From: Clostridia bacterium
Lineage (GTDB): Bacteria > Bacillota > Clostridia > Oscillospirales > Acutalibacteraceae
Length of the DNA stretch: 64,000 nt
NCBI GenBank assembly: GCA_017416345.1
Contig: JAFQCR010000015.1
Location: forward strand, 1-64,000
Reading direction: 5' to 3'
The notes below the pieces were generated by a model that was not told the DNA's origin, searched no databases, and was given only the letters and a program-made list of their open reading frames with translations. The first letter of the stretch is position 1. The number at the start of each line of letters is the position of its first letter. A program made the translations under genes and the position numbers. Positions 53,818 to 61,398 of this stretch are shown in pieces.

Positions 53818-54516
53818 TCATTCCAAAATTTTCCCGTCGGTAGTAACGGTAATTACCTGCCAAGGAATAAACTTTCCGCTTACCATCAAAGCGTTTTTGA
53901 CGGCATGCTCGATTCCGCCACAGCAAGGTACCTCCATACGGACGACCTTGACGCTTTTTATGTTGTTATTTTTGATTATTGCCGTCAGCTTTTCGGTATA
54001 ATCAACCGAATCAAGCTTGGGACAACCTATAAGCGTTATGTGGTTGCGGATGAAGTCGTTATGGAAGTTACCGTAGGCATAGGCCGTACAGTCGGCTGCG
54101 ATAAGCAGGTTAGCTCCGTCAAAATAAGGTGCGTTGACGGGAACAAGCTTTATCTGACACGGCCACTGCTGTAGCTGGCTTTGAACGGTAGCAGGCTTTG
54201 CGGCAGGTATGTTAACGTTGCGGTTAAAGGTCTTCATATTGGTACCGGGGCATCCGCAAGGGAGCTTTACTCCGTGCTTTTGCATATTGACCTGACGGAC
54301 GGCCTCCTCATTGTAAGCGGGTGCCTCACGCTCCTCAAAGGTGATGGCATTTGTGGGGCAAGCAGGCAGGCAATCACCCAAGCCGTCGCAGTAGTCCTCA
54401 CGGGTGAGCCTGGCCTTGCCGTTGACCATTTCTATCGCTCCCTCGTGGCAGGCGGCGGCGCAAGCACCGCAGCCGTTGCATTTATCTTCATCAATTTTGA
54501 TTATCTTTCTTTTCAT
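53818..54516 (-). CDS. 4Fe-4S ferredoxin-type protein
   Basis: The N-terminal 70 residues carry two 4Fe-4S motifs (CNGCGACAAACHEGA and CDGLGDCLPACP). Further cysteines (PCGCPG, PCCGG) suggest extra metal sites. The C-terminal region has LLIAADCTAYAYGNFH and LIGCPKLD, a pattern of iron-sulfur proteins of unknown partner in Clostridia. The start at 54516 has AAAGGA. It lies between D-lactate dehydrogenase and flavodiiron genes, so it likely carries electrons in this cluster. Confidence 0.85.
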   Translation of the reverse strand: MKRKIIKIDEDKCNGCGACAAACHEGAIEMVNGKARLTREDYCDGLGDCLPACPTNAITFEEREAPAYNEEAVRQVNMQKHGVKLPCGCPGTNMKTFNRNVNIPAAKPATVQSQLQQWPCQIKLVPVNAPYFDGANLLIAADCTAYAYGNFHNDFIRNHITLIGCPKLDSVDYTEKLTAIIKNNNIKSVKVVRMEVPCCGGIEHAVKNALMVSGKFIPWQVITVTTDGKILE

Positions 54517-54529
54517 AGTTTTATCCTTT

Positions 54530-55564
54530 TTAAAAGCATTTGCCCGTGCCGCAATCCTTGGCTTCGGAGCATTTAAAGCACAGCTCGTTGGCACATTGTC
54601 CGTTTTTAAAGATATCGATGATATTGTTGACCGTGGTTTCGGCGATGTTTTCCAACGCTTCCTTGGTCAAAAACGCTTGGTGCGACGTTACTATTACGTT
54701 GGGCATCGAAATCAAGCGTGCAAGCACGTCATCCTCTAAAATGTGACCCGAGTTATCCTCAAAGAACAGATCGGATTCTTCCTCATAAACATCAAGGCAG
54801 GCGGCGCCTACCTTGCGTGACTTGATACCCTGAAGCAGGGCTTCGGCATCGACCAGCGCTCCGCGTGAGGTGTTGAGGATCACGACCCCCTGCTTGCATT
54901 TTTCAAGCGTTTCGGCATTGATGGTGTGGTATGTCTCGTCGGTCAACGGGCAATGAAGTGAGATGATATCGCTTTTTTCAAAAAGCTCGTCAAGCTCAAC
55001 GTATCTTACCGTGTCGCCGTTATCAAGGTCCTTTGCCGGAAACTTATCGAAGGCCAGCACCTTCATTCCAAAGCCACGGCAGATGTCGATAAACACACGG
55101 CCTATCTTACCCGTTCCGATAACACCGACCGTCTTACCGTGAAGGTCAAAACCGGTCAATCCGTTAAGGCTGAAGTTGAAATCCCTCGATCTGATATAGG
55201 CCTTATGAATACGGCGGATAGAGGTCAGAAGCAGAGCAATTGTATGCTCGGCAACAGCGTAGGGCGAGTATGCAGGTACACGCAGAACATGGACCTTACC
55301 GAAGGCATACTTCATATCAACATTGTTAAATCCAGCGCATCTTAATGCCACTATTCTGACGTTCATAGCGGCCAGACGGTCGATGACGGCCTTGTCGACC
55401 GTATCGTTTACGAAAATGCAAACTCCGTCAAATCCGTTGGCGAGCTCGACCGTATCGGCATTTAATTTAGTCTCAAAATATTTAAACTGCACACCGTTGG
55501 CCTCGCCGTAGCGGTCAAACGCAGGTCGGTCATACGGCTTTGCATCAAAAAATGCTATTCTCAT
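54530..55564 (-). CDS. D-lactate dehydrogenase / 2-hydroxyacid dehydrogenase
   Basis: The 344-residue enzyme reduces pyruvate (or a related 2-oxoacid) with NADH. The NAD motif is VGVIGTGKIGRVFIDI, the catalytic Arg lies in NTSRGALVD, Glu in DVYEEESDL and His in VTSHQAFLT, as in LdhA-type D-LDH. The start at 55564 has AAGGAGG. A cysteine-rich tail (CFKCSEAKDCGTGKCF) is unusual and could bind metal. It is the first gene of the oxygen-defence run and faces a Crp/Fnr gene. Confidence 0.9.
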   Translation of the reverse strand: MRIAFFDAKPYDRPAFDRYGEANGVQFKYFETKLNADTVELANGFDGVCIFVNDTVDKAVIDRLAAMNVRIVALRCAGFNNVDMKYAFGKVHVLRVPAYSPYAVAEHTIALLLTSIRRIHKAYIRSRDFNFSLNGLTGFDLHGKTVGVIGTGKIGRVFIDICRGFGMKVLAFDKFPAKDLDNGDTVRYVELDELFEKSDIISLHCPLTDETYHTINAETLEKCKQGVVILNTSRGALVDAEALLQGIKSRKVGAACLDVYEEESDLFFEDNSGHILEDDVLARLISMPNVIVTSHQAFLTKEALENIAETTVNNIIDIFKNGQCANELCFKCSEAKDCGTGKCF

Positions 55565-55592
55565 ATAAAAGCCTCCTTGCTTTTCTGTTGAC

Positions 55593-55635
55593 ATTATATT
55601 ATAATGAAACAAATAAGTATGTTGAATTTTCAACA
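55593..55635 (-). promoter_or_regulatory. Promoter and Crp/Fnr-type operator candidate
   Basis: A palindrome TGTTGAA-TT-TTCAACA lies at 55620-55635. It covers the -35 position (17 bp upstream) of a minus-strand TATAAT at 55598-55603 that fits the D-LDH operon, and it lies 14 bases before the Crp/Fnr gene. It is a good candidate site for that regulator. Confidence 0.6.
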
Positions 55636-55649
55636 AACGAGGTGTTTTT

Positions 55650-56309
55650 TTGAAAAAATATCTGGAAATCTTGAAAAAATGTCCTTTATTTTTCGGAATT
55701 GAGGATGAAATGCTGCTGACAATGCTCAATTGCCTCGGCGCAAAGGTGGTCAGCTTTGATAAAAAGTATACTGTTTTGGCCGAAGGCACTCCTGCAAAGT
55801 ATATAGGTATCGTTCTGACGGGGTCAGCACAAATTTTACAGATAGACTACTACGGCAACCGCAGTATTTTGGGAAATGTCGGCCCTTCAGAGGTGTTCAA
55901 TGAGGCTTTTGCCTGCGCCGAGACCAAAGCTATACCCGTAACTGTTATTGCCAACGAGCCGAGTGAGATAATGCTGATAGATTGCGGTCATATTCTTCAT
56001 ACCTGCCAAAACAATTGCGGATTTCACCAGCAGCTTATCTTCAATCTTATGAAGGATCTTGCCGGGAAAACTATAATGTTCCATCAGCGAATCGAGATAA
56101 CATCAAAACGCACGACACGTGAAAAGCTTATGGCCTATCTGTTTTTGCAGGCCAAAAAAGCCGACAGTCCGGTATTCACCATACCCTTTGACCGCCAGGA
56201 ATTGGCTGATTATCTTGAGGTCGACCGAAGCGGATTGTCAGCAGAGATAAGTAAACTGAAAAACGAAGGAATCATCAACTGCAGCCGCAGTCGGTTTGAA
56301 TTGCTATAA
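55650..56309 (+). CDS. Crp/Fnr family transcriptional regulator
   Basis: The 219-residue protein has an effector domain (YIGIVLTGSAQILQIDYYGN, NVGPSEVFNEAFACA) and a C-terminal winged helix (DRQELADYLEVDRSGLSAEI). Cysteines at ACAETK, DCGHILHTCQNNCGF might hold a cluster or sense redox. The start is TTG with GAGGTG upstream; no ATG fits. It is divergent from the oxygen-defence operon and is its likely regulator. Confidence 0.9.
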   Translation: MKKYLEILKKCPLFFGIEDEMLLTMLNCLGAKVVSFDKKYTVLAEGTPAKYIGIVLTGSAQILQIDYYGNRSILGNVGPSEVFNEAFACAETKAIPVTVIANEPSEIMLIDCGHILHTCQNNCGFHQQLIFNLMKDLAGKTIMFHQRIEITSKRTTREKLMAYLFLQAKKADSPVFTIPFDRQELADYLEVDRSGLSAEISKLKNEGIINCSRSRFELL

Positions 56310-56312
56310 ATA

Positions 56313-56355
56313 TTAAGAAAACGTTAAGGAATTTTAAATTAAGATATGGTATACT
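56313..56355 (+). promoter_or_regulatory. Response-regulator-type direct repeats and promoter
   Basis: TTAAGAAAACG (56313-56323) and TTAAGGAATTT (56324-56334) repeat with an 11-bp period, followed by TTAAG at 56339 and a -10-like TATACT at 56350-56355. The same 11-bp repeat lies before the C39-like gene (58099-58119). Confidence 0.6.
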
Positions 56356-56373
56356 CAAAAACGGGTGATGAAA

Positions 56374-57063
56374 ATGACTATTCTTGTTGTAGATGACGAG
56401 AAAGAGATCGCCGATCTTTTAGAGGTCGTGCTAACGAATGAGGGCTATGAGATCTTAAAATGCTATGACCCTCACTCCGCATTAAAAATATTAGAAGCTC
56501 GAACGGTCGATATGGCTATACTCGACGTGATGATGCCTGACATTGACGGGTTTACTCTTTGCCGTATGATAAGAGAAAAGCACAACTTCCCTATCATTAT
56601 GCTGACGGCTAAAATTGAAGATATCGATAAAATAACCGGTCTTGCTAACGGCGCAGATGATTATATTACCAAGCCTTTTAATCCGTTGGAGCTGGTGGCT
56701 CGGGTCAAGGCGCAGTTGAGAAGGTATACACGGTATAATTCCCACAAAAGCGATGAAAGCTACGAATTTAACGGTCTGATGATAGACCCCAAGACCCACA
56801 CCTGTACACTTTTTGAGGAAAATGTTTCTTTAACGCCGACCGAGTTCAAGATATTATGGCTTTTGTGCGAAAACGCAGGCAATGTCGTGTCCTCGGAAAC
56901 GATTTTTGAAAAGGTTTGGGGAGAGGATTTTTTGGAAAGTAATAACACGGTAATGGTACATATAAGACGCATTCGTGAAAAGCTCAAAGAGCCTTCAAAA
57001 AATCCGAGATACATTAAAACTGTTTGGGGAGTTGGATATAAAATTGAAAAACCTTGCGATTAG
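56374..57063 (+). CDS. OmpR-family response regulator (VanR-like)
   Basis: The receiver domain has LVVDDEKEIADLL, phosphorylation Asp in MAILDVMMPDIDGF, and ITKPFNP; the C-terminal winged helix has LTPTEFKILWLLCENAGNVV and MVHIRRIREKL. The sequence is close to VanR regulators. The ATG at 56374 is preferred for GGTGAT upstream; in-frame GTG 56365 and ATG 56368 are alternatives. It overlaps the kinase gene by 20 bp. No vanHAX-type genes are present, so glycopeptide resistance is not implied. Confidence 0.9.
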   Translation: MTILVVDDEKEIADLLEVVLTNEGYEILKCYDPHSALKILEARTVDMAILDVMMPDIDGFTLCRMIREKHNFPIIMLTAKIEDIDKITGLANGADDYITKPFNPLELVARVKAQLRRYTRYNSHKSDESYEFNGLMIDPKTHTCTLFEENVSLTPTEFKILWLLCENAGNVVSSETIFEKVWGEDFLESNNTVMVHIRRIREKLKEPSKNPRYIKTVWGVGYKIEKPCD

Positions 57064-58102
57064 GAAGTACCTTGTAAGGATATTTATATATACCGTTATT
57101 TACATCGTTTTTGCCATCGTAATGGACGTTGGCTTCAACGGAGTCATCGTCGATCAGCTTGACGCCGTTCTCCCCCATTGGATATTTGAGCTGATATGGG
57201 ACAATATCATTGCCGTTGCTTTGCTTGTATATATTGCAGGTCTGCTGATAATTTCAATAATCCAGGTATTCAGACTTTCAAAGCTGTTAAGAACCGCAAG
57301 TCAGGCCATAACGCAGGATGATATTCTGACCGAGGAGGACTGTCCCGAGGAGCTGCAGGAGCTGTCATTGAAGCTTCGTGAATTCAAGCAAAATTCCAAA
57401 GCCAACGAGGAAGCCAGAAAGGCCGCCGAGCAGCAGAAGAACGATCTGATCGTTTATCTTGCACACGACCTTAAAACACCGCTGACCTCAATTATCGGAT
57501 ATTTGAGCTTACTTGAGGAATCGCCCGAGATACCGATAGAGCAACGCTCAAAATACACGGGGATCGCCTTGGACAAGGCTTACCGACTCGAGCTTTTAAT
57601 AAATGAATTTTTTGAGATAACAAGGCTTAATCTGCAGGCTGTACCGACAAGAAAAACGCAAACAAGTATAACTGTATTGCTGCTGCAGGTGTTAAACGAG
57701 TTTTACCCTATGTTTGAAGGTAAAAATATGACCTTGGAGCAGGATATCAAGCCCGACCTTAAAATTTACGGCGATGCCGACAAGCTGGCACGTGTGTTTG
57801 AAAACCTTTTGAAGAATGCCGTTAATTACAGTTACGATAACACAGCGATAAAATGTTCGGCTTATGAGCAAAATCACAGTATCGTTGTAAAATTGAGCAA
57901 TTACGGCAACACAGTACCGCCCGAAAAGCTGGTAAGACTGTTTGATAAATTCTACCGACTTGACGATGCCAGACAGAGCAACACCGGCGGTACGGGCTTA
58001 GGGTTGGCTATTTCCAAGCAGATAGTCGAGCTTCACAACGGTACGATATCGGTCACAAGCCAGGATCATATAACCGAATTTACGGTAATATTGCCGTTGT
58101 AA
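57044..58102 (+). CDS. Sensor histidine kinase (VanS-like)
   Basis: The 352-residue kinase has two membrane helices (about residues 12-35 and 55-80) with a short outer loop, a HAMP-like linker, the phosphorylation site LAHDLKTPLTSIIGYLSLL, and the ATPase motifs NLLKNAVNYS and GGTGLGLAISKQI. This matches VanS-type kinases. It starts at TTG 57044, inside the response regulator gene. It presumably responds to cell-envelope signals and phosphorylates the VanR-like partner. Confidence 0.9.
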   Translation: MKNLAIRKYLVRIFIYTVIYIVFAIVMDVGFNGVIVDQLDAVLPHWIFELIWDNIIAVALLVYIAGLLIISIIQVFRLSKLLRTASQAITQDDILTEEDCPEELQELSLKLREFKQNSKANEEARKAAEQQKNDLIVYLAHDLKTPLTSIIGYLSLLEESPEIPIEQRSKYTGIALDKAYRLELLINEFFEITRLNLQAVPTRKTQTSITVLLLQVLNEFYPMFEGKNMTLEQDIKPDLKIYGDADKLARVFENLLKNAVNYSYDNTAIKCSAYEQNHSIVVKLSNYGNTVPPEKLVRLFDKFYRLDDARQSNTGGTGLGLAISKQIVELHNGTISVTSQDHITEFTVILPL

Positions 58103-58119
58103 GAAAATTTTAAGAAAAC
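58099..58119 (+). promoter_or_regulatory. TTAAGAAAA direct repeats before the C39-like gene
   Basis: GTAAGAAAATT and TTAAGAAAACA lie 11 bp apart, overlapping the kinase stop codon. The spacing and sequence match the repeats in front of the response regulator gene. Confidence 0.5.
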
Positions 58120-58142
58120 AGACAGAATAGATTAAAGCAATC

Positions 58143-58186
58143 AAGACCTCCGTTGTGTATTATCAATACATAAAGGAGGTCTTTTT
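58143..58186 (+). promoter_or_regulatory. Hairpin that masks the ribosome binding site
   Basis: AAGACCTCC (58143-58151) pairs perfectly with GGAGGTCTT (58175-58183), with an inner TGTAT/ATACA stem. The right arm is the only ribosome site of the ATG at 58187 and is followed by a T-run. It could end transcription, block translation, or respond to temperature or a ligand. Confidence 0.75.
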
Positions 58187-58978
58187 ATGAAGCTAAAAAG
58201 AATTATCAGTATTTCTCTTGCGTCCATACTTCTTTTACTGTCTGTGATACTTATTGTATTTTTCAAAGGATGTAAAAGTAATCAGAAAAATATTGTGAGC
58301 GACGAATTCCGAGTCTGCTTTGCAGAAACATATAAAGCTTTTATGGATAATAACGACCTGAGTATAAAGGATTACCCGGAAGAAATATTGGCTCTTTTGG
58401 AACGCAATGCAGAAACCGAAGAATTTGTATTAAATTATCCTTTGCTTAAAAACGATAAGCCCGATGTTGATATAAGTTCGTATTTAAAGGAGGATACTTT
58501 CCCCTATTTCAAGCAATGGGATACTCAATGGGGCTATAAAAAATACGGCTCGGGCGTGATGGGTCTTACCGGATGCGGACCCACCTGCCTTTCAATGGCC
58601 GCGGTGTATCTTTTAAAGGATGATAAATTTGATCCTGCTTTTGTTGCCGATATGAGTTTAAATAACGGATATTGCGTTGACGGCAGCGGTTCATCCTGGA
58701 AGCTTATATCAGAGGGCTCGGCCAAAATCGGTCTTTATTCGGAGGAAATACCTCTGCACGAAAGCACGATAATCAAGCATCTGTCGCTCGGCCATCCGGT
58801 AATATGTGTAATGGGTCCCGGAGACTTTACCGCAACAGGTCATTTTATCTTAATAACCGAACACACCGAAAATGGCTTCAAGCTTCACGATCCAAACAGC
58901 ATTGATAGAACAAATAAATACTGGTCTTACGAAACACTTGCCCCACAAATTAAAAACCTTTGGGCTGTGGCAAAATAA
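58187..58978 (+). CDS. Membrane-anchored C39-like cysteine protease
   Basis: The 263-residue protein has an N-terminal membrane helix ending FFKGC (possible lipobox) and a C39_2-type papain-like domain: MGLTGCGPTCLSMAAVYLL with the catalytic Cys, ATGHFILITEH with His and KLHDPNSID with Asp. It should act outside the membrane. It stands where vanY or vanXY-like peptidase genes stand in other VanRS loci. Its expression may depend on the VanRS-like pair and on the masking hairpin. A second C39-like gene lies at 61399. Confidence 0.82.
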   Translation: MKLKRIISISLASILLLLSVILIVFFKGCKSNQKNIVSDEFRVCFAETYKAFMDNNDLSIKDYPEEILALLERNAETEEFVLNYPLLKNDKPDVDISSYLKEDTFPYFKQWDTQWGYKKYGSGVMGLTGCGPTCLSMAAVYLLKDDKFDPAFVADMSLNNGYCVDGSGSSWKLISEGSAKIGLYSEEIPLHESTIIKHLSLGHPVICVMGPGDFTATGHFILITEHTENGFKLHDPNSIDRTNKYWSYETLAPQIKNLWAVAK

Positions 58979-59020
58979 TGAAATATTTGAGCATTTTCAG
59001 TGAAAATACCTCATATAAAT

Positions 59021-59181
59021 TTGTTAAGCGTTTAACAATGTTAAAATAATTCCGCGTGAGATTAATAATTAAAAGTATAATTTATAAAAACAGCTTTCGA
59101 TCCTGCAGTTGGCTTTAGTTGTTAAGTTTTTTAACAATCTTTCGTCATTATGTTGACAAGTTATCCACAATTATGTATAAT
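59021..59181 (+). promoter_or_regulatory. Promoter with two Rex-type operators and a DnaA box
   Basis: TTGTTAAGCGTTTAACAA (59021-59038) is an exact match to the Rex consensus TTGTTAANNNNTTAACAA. A second, TTGTTAA-GTTTT-TTAACAA (59119-59137), has one extra spacer base. The promoter is TTGACA (59153-59158), 17 bp, TATAAT (59176-59181). The spacer holds TTATCCACA (59161-59169), a perfect DnaA box. Confidence 0.75.
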
Positions 59182-59240
59182 AATAGTGCAAACAAAACAA
59201 ATTCACGCTGTTTGCAAATATAAACAGGAGGTAAAGTTAT

Positions 59241-59627
59241 ATGAGTGATGTTGACAAGAGTTTGCCGTTACTGTTACTGGATAACAGTAGTATGATGAGT
59301 GTTTTGAACGAGGGTCAGTTCAAATGCTACAACCTTTCGTTTGAAGAAACAAAGGTAATTCTTGATATGCATACTGAAGACGAGATACTGCGTTGCTTCA
59401 GCGACTCAAGTCTTGAGACCGTGATCTTCGACCACCTTGGTGTCACCAAGCGCAACTTCACGTTCAAGCGAATTCGCAATATGCGTCCGGGACAGAACGC
59501 AATTGTATTTAAGCTATACGTTACCCCCTCTGAAACTCAGCCGATCATAAAAGCGGATGACGGAGTGGAAGCCAAGAAAATACAAAACGTTTATGTCTAC
59601 TGCCAATATCTGCTTAGGGTTGAATAA
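59241..59627 (+). CDS. Small protein, possibly DUF1874/STIV B116-like
   Basis: The 128-residue protein (PLLLLDNSSMMSVLNEGQF, then SFEETKVILDMHTEDEILRC and TVIFDHLGVTKRNFTFKRI) weakly resembles the DUF1874 family (STIV B116, Bacillus YddF). It has AGGAGG before the ATG and a perfect promoter, so it is probably highly expressed. It is controlled, by inference, by redox state through Rex-type sites. Function unknown. Confidence 0.65.
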   Translation: MSDVDKSLPLLLLDNSSMMSVLNEGQFKCYNLSFEETKVILDMHTEDEILRCFSDSSLETVIFDHLGVTKRNFTFKRIRNMRPGQNAIVFKLYVTPSETQPIIKADDGVEAKKIQNVYVYCQYLLRVE

Positions 59628-59636
59628 ACGATAAAT

Positions 59637-59670
59637 AAAAAACGTGGGCGTTATAATGCACACGTTTTTT
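59637..59670. terminator. Bidirectional intrinsic terminator
   Basis: AAAAAACGTG (59637-59646) pairs with CACGTTTTTT (59661-59670), between convergent genes. Confidence 0.85.
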
Positions 59671-61224
59671 TTATTGCCATACGCTGTTAAGATAATCAAA
59701 TCTTCTACTTAACCATTTGTGCATATAATCGGCGGCTTGACCCTGACTTCTATAGCTGTTTATTTCGGAAATGACCTCCCCATTTCCGCCGGTCAATCGT
59801 TTCTCCCATCTATCATAGTTTGCGGCGTAGTACTTTTCGTACACGGTTTTATGCCTGTTTATAAGCTCAAGAGTATTATTCTGCACTCCTGCAAGCATCA
59901 TTTCGTTCCATTTTTCCTTGACCATTTCGATAAACCAATCCTCTTTTGACAAATAACTCAGCCAAGGATTTTCGCTGTTTTGGGCAAAAAGCTTATCGGT
60001 ATCGGTAAATTTCTTCTTAATGCCATAAGCCGAATCAAAGTCCCACGGTGCCTCAAAAATCAGTTTTTTGCTGCCCGATTCGGACATATCGACCGAAAGA
60101 TAAAAGCTAGACCACGCAATATCAGGGTCGCAGGCGATCTCATTGATAATGTAGGTATCCACAAGCGATTCGAGCTCGATAACGCTGCCGATAGCCTCCT
60201 TTGCCGAGGTAAACTGCGATTGTTCAATGTCGGTATGATCGGCATTGAAGGTCATATAATTACCGTTTTCAACCGCCGCATACATGATCAAAAATACATT
60301 TTCAAGATAATTCTTTAAAAATATAAGCTGTGACAGATGATTGATATCGCTTTTTACGGTGTAGCCGTATTGATCATAGCGTGTTCCCGGATAGTTAATT
60401 TCAAAGGTAGGATCCCCTTTTCCGTCGGGCATATCACGTTCTTCGGTATAATACGAATCATACTCAAACATATAACCGATATCGATGCCCGTGTAACCGT
60501 CCTCGACCTCGGGAACGCTCATTCGGCCGTCCTTGGCCTCCTGCTGTTCAACCAGCAGATAAACGCCCCAATACTGACCGTTGATGTAGACCTCAACATT
60601 TCTGAAATCGGTCGTATAAAAGCCATCTGAGCCCAAGATCGTATTACCTAGATAAAATGAAATAACGTTATTGAGCATTGAAAGATCCTTCCAATCGGCC
60701 AAAAGCACCCAGTTTTTATACTTTTTGCCGTCATTTAGCCCTAAAACGCTCTGTTTCTTTTCAAATTTAATGCGTATCGGCTTTTTGTCATAATTTAAGG
60801 TGTAATTACCTCTTGCTTTGACCTCGGCTTTAACGTTTGATAAAATGTATTTTTCATCACAGTTATCAATCGAAATTTTTGCATCAACATAATCAATAAG
60901 ACCCTGCATCTTATCCTCACGACGGGGGTCGGTGGCAAATGAAGAGCTACCGTCGTCCGTGTTTATGTGAATGATCGGCATAACCTTTGAAACCACCGGC
61001 ATATATGAGTATTTTTCAAGAATATCATCAGGCAAAGTCGGTTTATCGTTATTATTGACATTATCCGATACAATATCGGATGTGTTGGCAGACGATGAGC
61101 CGGTAACCGACGAAGCAGAGTTGCTGTTATCTGAACTAATATCACCTTTTCCGCAAGCAACCGTCGAAAACAGGATAGAAAGGATAAATATAAAAGAAAT
61201 CGATCTTCTTAAAACAGAACTCAT
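59671..61224 (-). CDS. CotH kinase family lipoprotein
   Basis: The 517-residue protein has a lipoprotein signal peptide (lipobox STVAC) and a Ser/Asn-rich linker. The CotH kinase-like domain follows: EVKARGNYTLNYDKKPIRIK, NWVLLADWKDLSMLNNVISF, VYINGQYWGVYLLVEQ and the metal motif APWDFDSAYG. CotH proteins phosphorylate spore coat or surface proteins in Bacillus; as an outer lipoprotein this one may modify surface or cellulosome-related proteins. The ATG at 61224 has GGAGGTG. Confidence 0.88.
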   Translation of the reverse strand: MSSVLRRSISFIFILSILFSTVACGKGDISSDNSNSASSVTGSSSANTSDIVSDNVNNNDKPTLPDDILEKYSYMPVVSKVMPIIHINTDDGSSSFATDPRREDKMQGLIDYVDAKISIDNCDEKYILSNVKAEVKARGNYTLNYDKKPIRIKFEKKQSVLGLNDGKKYKNWVLLADWKDLSMLNNVISFYLGNTILGSDGFYTTDFRNVEVYINGQYWGVYLLVEQQEAKDGRMSVPEVEDGYTGIDIGYMFEYDSYYTEERDMPDGKGDPTFEINYPGTRYDQYGYTVKSDINHLSQLIFLKNYLENVFLIMYAAVENGNYMTFNADHTDIEQSQFTSAKEAIGSVIELESLVDTYIINEIACDPDIAWSSFYLSVDMSESGSKKLIFEAPWDFDSAYGIKKKFTDTDKLFAQNSENPWLSYLSKEDWFIEMVKEKWNEMMLAGVQNNTLELINRHKTVYEKYYAANYDRWEKRLTGGNGEVISEINSYRSQGQAADYMHKWLSRRFDYLNSVWQ

Positions 61225-61331
61225 CAAAACACCTCCGATCGATCTTTTATTTCATTATAGCAAACCGATACAGCAAAAGCAATACCGTTGTATATCGAAA
61301 TGCCATTACCGAACTTGCAATATTTGGAGTA

Positions 61332-61360
61332 TTAACTTTTTGTGTATTTTACGGTATAAT
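61332..61360 (+). promoter_or_regulatory. Candidate promoter of the SH3/C39 gene
   Basis: TTAACT and TATAAT are 17 bp apart, 38 bases before the start codon. The -35 is weak. Confidence 0.5.
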
Positions 61361-61398
61361 CTTTTTGCACACGTGTGAGTTTTTTGAAAGGAGAAAAG

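Noticed and set aside
56374-58978. A vancomycin resistance operon
   Set aside because: Only VanR- and VanS-like genes are present; there is no D-lactate or D-serine ligase, VanX, VanT or VanY gene nearby.
59161-59169. A chromosomal replication origin at the DnaA box
   Set aside because: There is a single box, and no dnaA, dnaN or box cluster nearby. It is better read as a promoter-level site.
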